Shown: positions 1 to 5,416 of the stretch, one piece after another
Layout of the letters: each line of letters begins with the position of its first letter
Position numbering within the stretch: the first letter of the stretch is position 1
Assembly: GCA_018813405.1 (NCBI GenBank)
Contig: JAHJBW010000251.1
Coordinates: forward strand, 1 to 6,354
DNA from: Candidatus Margulisiibacteriota bacterium
GTDB lineage: Bacteria; Margulisbacteria; WOR-1; XYC2-FULL-46-14; JAHJBW01
Length of the DNA stretch: 6,354 nt
Direction of reading: 5' to 3'
Program-made: the position numbers and the translations under genes
Notes under the pieces: generated by a model
What the model saw: the letters and a program-made list of their open reading frames with translations, nothing else
What the model was told of the DNA's origin: nothing
Databases searched by the model: none

Positions 1-276
1 CGAAACCTTGATCAACGCCAACTCTCTCTCAACTGATTGGGTTTTTGGCAAATCAAAGACCTTGAGGGTATCGATCAGCTTGTAGAGCTGTTTGGTGATC
101 TGCTCAAGCACCTGCTCATCGCCTTCGACCACAATGGTCATACGGGAAACATCGGGGTTTTCGGTAGTCCCCACCGCCAAAGATTCGATATTGAACCCCC
201 TGCGGGAGAAAAGCGCCGCCACCCTCGAAAGGACCCCCGGCTTATTTTCAACTATTACAGATATTGTATGTTTCAT
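1..276 (-). CDS. ilvN: Acetohydroxyacid synthase small (regulatory) subunit, 3' end cut by window edge
   Basis: IlvN binds the catalytic IlvB subunit, raises its activity and confers feedback inhibition by valine. The 92 visible residues start MKHTISVIVENKPGVLSRVA and form the N-terminal ACT domain, followed by the family's VERELALIKV stretch. They align without gaps to the start of E. coli IlvH as I remember it. The residues known there to line the valine site, Asn11, Gly14, Asn29 and Gln59, are all present, so I infer that valine control is retained. Positions 34 and 36 are Ala and Gly, where E. coli has Thr and Ala. The C-terminal domain lies beyond base 1. The ATG at 276 gives the standard family N-terminus. 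Only a weak purine stretch (AAGAGA) precedes it. The gene follows ilvB after 39 bases with no visible promoter, so co-transcription is likely. Confidence 0.95.
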   Translation of the reverse strand, partial: MKHTISVIVENKPGVLSRVAALFSRRGFNIESLAVGTTENPDVSRMTIVVEGDEQVLEQITKQLYKLIDTLKVFDLPKTQSVERELALIKVS

Positions 277-315
277 AATTTCTCTTGATGCCTCAATGCC
301 TAGATCCCTTGGCGC

Positions 316-1995
316 CTAATCCACTATCATCTCATTGATCGCCTGGCCAGGAGGAACAAAGGGAAGAACATTCTCTCCCTTGTTCACCCAGAAATCAAGC
401 AAAACTGGTTTGTCCTTGATCTTAAAGGCGTCCTGCAGCGCCTTTTTGACATCGGCTTTCTTGGTAACGCGCATGGCCGCCGCGCCATAGGCCTCCGCTA
501 CTTTGCAAAGGTCTGGATTGTTGCAAAGATTGGTCTGCGAATACCTTTCATCATAAAGCAGTTCCTGCCATTGCCGCACCATGCCCAGGAAACAGTTGTT
601 TAAAACTATGATCTTGATCGGCAGTTTGTGGTTAACGGCTGTGGCCATTTCCTGGATATTCATCTGGATAGAACCGTCGCCGGCAATATCAATAACCAAA
701 GCGTCGGGCCTGGCGAATTGCGCCCCTATCGAGGCAGGGAAACCAAAACCCATAGTGCCAAGGCCGCCGGACGACACCCAGTCGCGCGGCTTGTCGAACT
801 TATAAAACTGCGCGGCCCACATCTGGTGCTGGCCAACTTCGGTGCAAATAACAGTATCCTTGCCCTTGGTCAGATTGTAAACCTCGTCAATGACATACTG
901 AGGACGGAGTTCGTTGTCGTCCTTATAGGCCAAAGGATACTTTTCTTTCCAATCGTTTATCTGCGCAACCCAGGAATCATGCTTTCTGCCATCTATCTTG
1001 ATCTTATCTAAGAGCTCTTTGAGAACCTCTTTAATATCGCCCACTATCGGGACATCCACTCTGACATTCTTGCCTATCTCGGCAGGATCGATATCCATGT
1101 GTATGATCTTGGCATGGGGCGCGAAACGGGCGATATGCCCTGTCACACGGTCGTCAAACCGTGCGCCGACGGCGATAATGAGGTCGCACTCCTGCACCGC
1201 GTAATTGGCATAAACCGTCCCATGCATCCCAAGCATGTGAAGGCATAGCGGATGCGTATCAGGGAAAGCGCCCAGCCCCATCATTGTTACCGTTACAGGG
1301 ATATTGCATTTTTCCGCCAGTTCGCGGAGCTCTTTGTAAGCTCCCGAAGCAATGACGCCGCCGCCCGCGTAGATGACCGGTTTTTCCGCGATCGAGATCA
1401 TCTTTGCCGCCGCTTTAATTTGGCGCGGATGGCCCTTGAGGGTCGGCTTATATCCCGGAAGTTTGACCTTGTCGGGATATTTGAAATTAAATTTGTTAAC
1501 CTGCGCGTCTTTGGCTATATCGACAACAACCGGGCCTGGCCGGCCGGTCGAGGCGATATGGAACGCCTCTTTTATGACCACAGGAATGTCTTCGGCTTTT
1601 TCAACCAGGTAATTATGCTTGCTGATCGGCTGGGTGATGCCCCTGACATCGACTTCCTGGAAAGAATCCCTTCCTATAAGCGGGGTCGCGACCTGCCCGG
1701 TTATGGCAACCATGGGGATGGAATCCATGTAGGCATTGGCAATGCCGGTAGTAAGGTTTGTCGCGCCCGGGCCGGAGGTAGCAATGCAGACGCCAACTTT
1801 GCCGGTCACGCGTGAGTAGCCGTCAGCCGCGTGAGCGGCGCCCTGCCCATGGCGTGTCAGGATATGGCGGATGCCTTTTTCGCGATAGAGTTCGTCATAA
1901 ATGGGCAGGACGGTCCCGCCCGGATATCCAAAAATATCCTTAACGCCTTCCTTTTTTAGTGCTTCAATTAATGCCTTTGCTCCGGTGGTTTCCAT
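316..1995 (-). CDS. ilvB: Acetohydroxyacid (acetolactate) synthase large subunit, with the catalytic Glu replaced by Gly
   Basis: This is the ThDP-, Mg- and FAD-dependent enzyme that condenses pyruvate with pyruvate or 2-oxobutyrate, the first common step of valine, leucine and isoleucine synthesis in the cytoplasm. Its 559 residues are a normal length. The PYR domain (about 1-165) has FGYPGG (22-27) and SGPGATN (74-80). The central FAD-binding domain (about 190-330) has IYAGGG and VGARFDDRVTG. The PP domain (about 370-545) has EVGQHQMW (386-393), GLGTMGFG with the conserved Met415, the ThDP/Mg motif GDG (439-441) to NN (466-467), and MVRQWQ with Trp476, the usual 2-oxobutyrate-preference residue. 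The odd point is the segment usually read as RHEQGAAHAADGY. Here it is RHGQGAAHAADGY, so the glutamate that activates the cofactor is Gly50 (codon GGG, bases 1848-1846). The start at 1995 gives the usual METTGAKAL N-terminus. No Shine-Dalgarno sequence is visible. ilvN follows, which supports the biosynthetic assignment. Confidence 0.95.
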   Translation of the reverse strand: METTGAKALIEALKKEGVKDIFGYPGGTVLPIYDELYREKGIRHILTRHGQGAAHAADGYSRVTGKVGVCIATSGPGATNLTTGIANAYMDSIPMVAITGQVATPLIGRDSFQEVDVRGITQPISKHNYLVEKAEDIPVVIKEAFHIASTGRPGPVVVDIAKDAQVNKFNFKYPDKVKLPGYKPTLKGHPRQIKAAAKMISIAEKPVIYAGGGVIASGAYKELRELAEKCNIPVTVTMMGLGAFPDTHPLCLHMLGMHGTVYANYAVQECDLIIAVGARFDDRVTGHIARFAPHAKIIHMDIDPAEIGKNVRVDVPIVGDIKEVLKELLDKIKIDGRKHDSWVAQINDWKEKYPLAYKDDNELRPQYVIDEVYNLTKGKDTVICTEVGQHQMWAAQFYKFDKPRDWVSSGGLGTMGFGFPASIGAQFARPDALVIDIAGDGSIQMNIQEMATAVNHKLPIKIIVLNNCFLGMVRQWQELLYDERYSQTNLCNNPDLCKVAEAYGAAAMRVTKKADVKKALQDAFKIKDKPVLLDFWVNKGENVLPFVPPGQAINEMIVD

Positions 1996-2007
1996 GGTAT
2001 TACTATT

Positions 2008-2016
2008 ATTATATCA
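2008..2016 (-). promoter_or_regulatory. Predicted extended -10 promoter of ilvB
   Basis: The minus strand reads TGATATAAT, a perfect extended -10 element (TGnTATAAT), in the 25-base gap between pdaD and ilvB. No good -35 hexamer lies 16-18 bases upstream (best match about 3 of 6), as is usual for extended -10 promoters. The standard distance puts the start of transcription near base 2001, leaving a leader of about 6 bases (AATACC) before the ATG at 1995. No Shine-Dalgarno sequence is present. This is a prediction from sequence only. Confidence 0.5.
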
Positions 2017-2020
2017 GATT

Positions 2021-2593
2021 TTAGGCATCTTTGGAGGCGGGATCTCCCAGCAAAAGAACAGCCGCGGCCAGCACCGTGGTCCAGAGACCGCGCTGGCCGA
2101 TAGCGCTCTGCGTGATGTTGGTGGTCTTGACTATCTTGTCCGAAAGCTTCCACTGCTCCTGCCTTTCGTCCCAATCCGCGTTCTCGTCAAACGACATGCC
2201 CAGAGTAGTGGCCAGCATTTGCGCGGCAAGGTCTTCGGCGTAGTTCCCGCATTCTTCGTCCGTAAGCCCGCAAGCATGATGTTCGCTTAAATAACCATAT
2301 GAGGTCTTGTCCGAAGGCAGAGCGATCCCGATAGAAGCAGATATTAAACGATGGGGTTCCTCGGTCTGGTTCTTGGCCATTACTATAAAGGTTATTTCTC
2401 CGGGCTTGATCAGCTTGACGCCCTGCTCTTTCGAAACAAGCCTGGCGTTTGGAGGAAAGATCGATGAGACCTGTACATAGTTGACCGCCTGAATGCCAGC
2501 ATCCCGCAAGGCCATCTCAAAGCTTACCAGCTTTTCTTTGTGACGCCCGACACCCTTGGTCAGGAAAAGTTTATCTGGAACAAGGTTGACCAT
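2021..2593 (-). CDS. pdaD: Pyruvoyl-dependent arginine decarboxylase proenzyme
   Basis: The enzyme converts arginine to agmatine and CO2, the first step of one polyamine route. It uses a pyruvoyl group made by self-cleavage rather than pyridoxal phosphate. The cleavage motif VSSIFPP is present, and the cut is expected between Ser43 and Ser44 (codons at 2467-2462). This would give a beta chain of 43 residues and an alpha chain of 147 residues that starts with the pyruvoyl group. Glu104 in GYLSEHHA aligns with the catalytic Glu109 of the Methanocaldococcus jannaschii enzyme. KTTNITQSA and the alanine-rich C-terminus are also typical. The 190 residues and the segments GVGRHKEKL and FEMALRDAGI fit the bacterial branch better than the shorter archaeal enzyme. 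Glu26 occupies the position of Asp35 in M. jannaschii. The start at 2593 gives the usual N-terminus. The gene lies 26 bases after sigA with its own predicted promoter and no Shine-Dalgarno sequence. No other polyamine gene is in view. Confidence 0.93.
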   Translation of the reverse strand: MVNLVPDKLFLTKGVGRHKEKLVSFEMALRDAGIQAVNYVQVSSIFPPNARLVSKEQGVKLIKPGEITFIVMAKNQTEEPHRLISASIGIALPSDKTSYGYLSEHHACGLTDEECGNYAEDLAAQMLATTLGMSFDENADWDERQEQWKLSDKIVKTTNITQSAIGQRGLWTTVLAAAVLLLGDPASKDA

Positions 2594-2599
2594 GTTGCA

Positions 2600-2628
2600 A
2601 TTCTAAATTAAATGCCCGCTTATTTCAA
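2600..2628 (-). promoter_or_regulatory. Predicted sigma-70 promoter of pdaD, leaderless start
   Basis: On the minus strand, TTGAAA (2628-2623) and TAGAAT (2605-2600) are separated by exactly 17 bases. Each hexamer matches the consensus at 5 of 6 positions. Counting the -10 element as -12 to -7 puts +1 at base 2593, the A of the pdaD ATG, so the transcript should be leaderless. The -35 hexamer coincides with the last two sense codons of sigA (TTG AAA, Leu-Lys) directly before its TAA. The absence of a Shine-Dalgarno sequence before pdaD agrees with this reading. Confidence 0.6.
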
Positions 2629-3657
2629 GTATTCCCGCAATTTCTTCGCGCGGGTCGGGTGTTTTAATTTCCTTAAAGCCTTGGCTTCTATCTGCCTAAT
2701 TCGTTCCCTGGTAACCTGGTACATGCGCCCGACTTCCTCAAGCGTCCGCGGACGTCCGTCATCCAGGCCGAAACGCAGCCTTAGCACCTGGCTTTCGCGG
2801 TCGGTAAGCGAACTTGAAAGGACTTCTTCCAGGTCATCCCTTAAAAGCCCGTGCATGACTATGTCGTCTGGCGCGGCGATCCCCGCGTCTTCCACAAAGT
2901 CGCCAAGCCGACTGGACTCTTCGTCGCCGACCGGCATTTCAAGCGAAAGCGGGACCTGGGAAACCTTTATGATCTCCCTTACTTTGTCAACCGACATGCG
3001 GGCCTTTTTGGCTATCTCCTGCTCGGTGGGCTTTCTGCCAAGCTTTTGCAAAAGCATCCTGGAGGTTTTGCGCAGCCTGTTGATGGTCTCTACCATATGA
3101 ACAGGTATGCGGATGGTGCGGGCCTGGTCAGCAATGGCACGGGTTATGGCTTGCCTTATCCACCAGGTGGCATAAGTAGAAAATTTATAACCTTTGCGGT
3201 AGTCGAATTTTTCAACCGCGCGGATAAGGCCCAGGTTCCCTTCCTGTACCAGATCAAGGAAAAGCAACCCCCTGCCGGTATACTTTTTGGCAATGGAAAC
3301 TACCAGCCGAAGGTTGGAATTGACAAGTTTGTGCTTGGCCCTTATTTTCCCGGCTTTGACCTTTTTCGCGAGATCAACTTCTTCAGGTCCTGACAGCAAA
3401 GAAAATCGCCCGATCTCCCTAAGATACATGCGGACGGTGTCGTCAACGCCGACCCCCTTTATTTCGGTAATGCTGCTTTTCGTTTTAAGGGTGGCAACGT
3501 CCTTTTCTTCCGCTATCTCAACGCCATATTCCAGAAGCCTTTCTATTTGGTCCAGGTTCTTTTCCGGCTCCGGAAATACTGCCATTATTTCTTCGGGGGT
3601 TATATATCCCTTTTTGGCTTCTTTCAGGCAATCATATATACCTCGTTTTTGACCCAT
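2620..3657 (-). CDS. sigA: Primary (housekeeping) RNA polymerase sigma factor, sigma-70 group 1
   Basis: SigA/RpoD directs RNA polymerase to -10/-35 promoters of growth genes. In the 345 residues, a short region 1.1 (YITPEEIMAVF to YGVEIAEE, about 18-51) is followed by region 1.2 (VDDTVRMYLREIG, 71-83). Region 2 (about 112-183) includes the core-binding and -10 recognition helix TYATWWIRQAITRAIADQAR, with Gln169 and Thr172 at the -10 contact positions. Region 3 covers about 190-260 and includes the finger MPVGDEESSRLGDF. Region 4 is at about 283-345; its helix VTRERIRQIEAKALRKL carries Arg317, Glu318, Arg321 and Gln322 for -35 contacts. Having regions 1.1 and 1.2 marks it as a group 1 factor. 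I chose the ATG at 3657 rather than the in-frame ATG at 3702: the later one has a perfect AGGAGG at 5 bases, while the earlier one lies inside dnaG and adds 15 unconserved residues. It follows dnaG after 16 bases. Confidence 0.97.
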   Translation of the reverse strand: MGQKRGIYDCLKEAKKGYITPEEIMAVFPEPEKNLDQIERLLEYGVEIAEEKDVATLKTKSSITEIKGVGVDDTVRMYLREIGRFSLLSGPEEVDLAKKVKAGKIRAKHKLVNSNLRLVVSIAKKYTGRGLLFLDLVQEGNLGLIRAVEKFDYRKGYKFSTYATWWIRQAITRAIADQARTIRIPVHMVETINRLRKTSRMLLQKLGRKPTEQEIAKKARMSVDKVREIIKVSQVPLSLEMPVGDEESSRLGDFVEDAGIAAPDDIVMHGLLRDDLEEVLSSSLTDRESQVLRLRFGLDDGRPRTLEEVGRMYQVTRERIRQIEAKALRKLKHPTRAKKLREYLK

Positions 3658-3662
3658 TTTAC

Positions 3663-3668
3663 CCTCCT
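3663..3668 (-). promoter_or_regulatory. Strong Shine-Dalgarno site fixing the sigA start
   Basis: The minus strand reads AGGAGG, then five bases (GTAAA), then the ATG at 3657. It lies in the 16-base gap after the dnaG stop. This is the best ribosome-binding site in the window and shows that this organism does use the anti-Shine-Dalgarno interaction. Confidence 0.9.
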
Positions 3669-3673
3669 CTTGT

Positions 3674-5416
3674 TTATCGGGATGAAGAACGCAGAATTTC
3701 ACTCAATTTGTGGTATTCTTTTTGCAATTCTACCAAAGCCTTGCTGTTGTTGCCTTTTTCTTCCTCAGCCATCCTCGAGCGAAGGACGTGCATTTCGTTT
3801 TTGATCTGAAAAGCCTTAAGGGTCCCGATACAATCATCTATGGTCGCGTGCAGGTCATCTATCGGACTGGGCGCCATCATCAGGGCCCTTACGGCTCTCT
3901 TTTGCCCATCGTCAAGGTCTTCCAAAATGTCTGCGCCACCCTCAATGGCTTTTCTGAGCACCGCTCTCAACCCGCCTCCATCCAGCATATTTCCCTCAAT
4001 TTTCTTCCTGATCAGCGACAGGGCTTCCTCGCCCTGCAATGCCAGGGTCAACAGGCACATTTCAGCCTCCTCCACCTTTGAGCGGGGCTTTTCAACCTCC
4101 CTGCTGAAAAACCTTCTCCGGACAGGGGTCCTGCGGCCGCTTTTGCTTTTTATCTCCTGGGCAAGCCCTGCCTCATCTACCGAGAGCCACTGGGCGGCGG
4201 CTTTCGCATATTCTTTTTGCATTATCAGGTCTTTTTCTTTCGCCAGCGCGTCGGCAACCTCATGGGCCGCCATTACCCTGCCCTCACGCGAAGAAATATT
4301 ATACTTTTTGATTATGCGCTTTAGTGTAAACTCAAGCGCGGGCATTGATCTTTTAATAATATCCAGAAAGGCATCTTTGCCCTTGCTTGAAATATACTCA
4401 TCCGGGTCCTTAAAGCCTTCGGTCTGAGCAATGCGGACATGCAAACCGCAGCTTCTCAGAACACCAGCGGCGCGCTCGGAGGCAACAACCCCCGCCTTGT
4501 CGGAATCAAAGGCTATCACAGCCGCTTCCGCGACCCTGGACAAAAGCCTGGCCTGTCCTTCGGTGAAAGCGGTGCCCAGCGGCGCCACAACATTTTTGAT
4601 GCCCGCCTGCCAGCAGGATAAAAGATCTATATTACCCTCCACCATCACGGCATAGCGCAGTTTTTTTATCTCCTCCCTGGCATTAAAGTAACCAAAAAGC
4701 TGACTGCCTTTGTTAAAGACAGGATTGTCCGGAGAGTTGAGATATTTTGGTTCGTCGGAAGAAAGCGTCCTGCCGCTAAACCCCAGCACCCTGCCATGCT
4801 GGTCCATTACAGGGAACATGAAACGGTTCCTGAACCTGTCGAAATAGTCGTTTTTTTTCTCGCGCGGCACCACCAGCCCGGCTTTTTCAATATCTTCCGG
4901 GGCAAATCCCATCGCCACCAAAAATTTCAACAAATTATCCCAGCCAGGTTTTGTTACCCCCAGCCGGAATTCGCCGGGAACAGCATTGTTTATCTTCCTC
5001 TGCTCAAGGAACCGACGTCCAATCTCTTCATCGAGATTTTGCTGATAGAACTTGCAGGCATGCTCTAGTATCTCGAAAAGCCTTTTTTTTAGTCCGCCAC
5101 CCGTACCTCCCTTTGCCTCCTCGACAAACACCCCGACCCTGTCGCCAAGAAAGCGTACCGCATCGGCAAACTCCATCTGTTCGCTCTTCATGATAAAGTC
5201 GAAGATGTTGCCACCCTCGCCACAGCCAAAGCAATGCCATAGCTTTTTCTCGGGCGAAACGGTGAATGAAGGCGTCTTCTCGCCGTGAAACGGGCACAGG
5301 CCAAGATAGTTCTTGCCCCTTTTCTTAAGGCTTACGTATTCACCGATCACGCCAACAAGATCGGCCTTGTCCTTGATATCTTCTATGGTGGATTTGGGTA
5401 TCAAACGGTTCTCCAT
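3674..5416 (-). CDS. dnaG: DNA primase
   Basis: DnaG makes the short RNA primers for replication at the fork, working with the replicative helicase. The 580 residues are a typical length. The N-terminal CHC2 zinc-binding domain has Cys41, His44, Cys62 and Cys65 (CPFHGEKTPSF to HCFGCGEGGN). The primase core (about 115-250) includes RFRNRFMFPVMDQHGRVLGF and GRTLSSDEPKYLNSP. The TOPRIM fold carries the metal-binding acidic residues Glu260 and Asp264 (VEGNID) and Asp304 and Asp306 (FDSDKAG), followed by KDPDEY (337-342). A lysine- and arginine-rich linker (about 423-449) leads to a less conserved helical C-terminus, presumably the helicase-interaction domain. The ATG at 5416 overlaps the end of dgt by 16 bases. 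An in-frame TTG at 5404 (starting at IPKSTIED) has GGAG six bases upstream and overlaps the dgt stop as TTGA, so it may be the real start. Codons include A7-A8 runs at three places without breaking the frame. Confidence 0.97.
   Translation of the reverse strand: MENRLIPKSTIEDIKDKADLVGVIGEYVSLKKRGKNYLGLCPFHGEKTPSFTVSPEKKLWHCFGCGEGGNIFDFIMKSEQMEFADAVRFLGDRVGVFVEEAKGGTGGGLKKRLFEILEHACKFYQQNLDEEIGRRFLEQRKINNAVPGEFRLGVTKPGWDNLLKFLVAMGFAPEDIEKAGLVVPREKKNDYFDRFRNRFMFPVMDQHGRVLGFSGRTLSSDEPKYLNSPDNPVFNKGSQLFGYFNAREEIKKLRYAVMVEGNIDLLSCWQAGIKNVVAPLGTAFTEGQARLLSRVAEAAVIAFDSDKAGVVASERAAGVLRSCGLHVRIAQTEGFKDPDEYISSKGKDAFLDIIKRSMPALEFTLKRIIKKYNISSREGRVMAAHEVADALAKEKDLIMQKEYAKAAAQWLSVDEAGLAQEIKSKSGRRTPVRRRFFSREVEKPRSKVEEAEMCLLTLALQGEEALSLIRKKIEGNMLDGGGLRAVLRKAIEGGADILEDLDDGQKRAVRALMMAPSPIDDLHATIDDCIGTLKAFQIKNEMHVLRSRMAEEEKGNNSKALVELQKEYHKLSEILRSSSR
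3727..3735 (-). promoter_or_regulatory. Possible internal sigA promoter within the 3' end of dnaG
   Basis: The minus strand reads TGGTAGAAT, an extended -10-like element with one mismatch in the hexamer. The implied start is near base 3720, giving a leader of about 63 bases before the sigA ATG that includes its strong ribosome-binding site. There is no good -35 hexamer. Promoters inside or next to dnaG that serve the sigma gene are known in E. coli and Bacillus subtilis. This one is a weak prediction inside coding sequence. Confidence 0.25.

Noticed and set aside
277..315. Possible terminator or regulatory hairpin between ilvB and ilvN
   Set aside because: It contains a short GGCGCC palindrome but no stable stem followed by a T-run on the minus strand; two subunits of one enzyme are expected to be co-transcribed.
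1252..1815. Plus-strand open frame of 187 codons opposite ilvB
   Set aside because: It lies wholly inside the ilvB coding region on the other strand, shows no recognisable domain, and is explained as the mirror of a conserved GC-balanced gene.
1968..2174. Minus-strand 68-codon open frame across the pdaD-ilvB junction
   Set aside because: It is out of frame with both well-supported genes and has no recognisable content.
3658..3702. Upstream in-frame ATG giving sigA 15 more residues
   Set aside because: It lies within the end of dnaG, its added residues are not conserved, and the AGGAGG at 3668-3663 clearly serves the ATG at 3657.
3840..4427. Plus-strand open frame of 195 codons opposite dnaG
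   Set aside because: It is the antisense shadow of dnaG; its serine- and leucine-rich, low-complexity translation resembles no known family.
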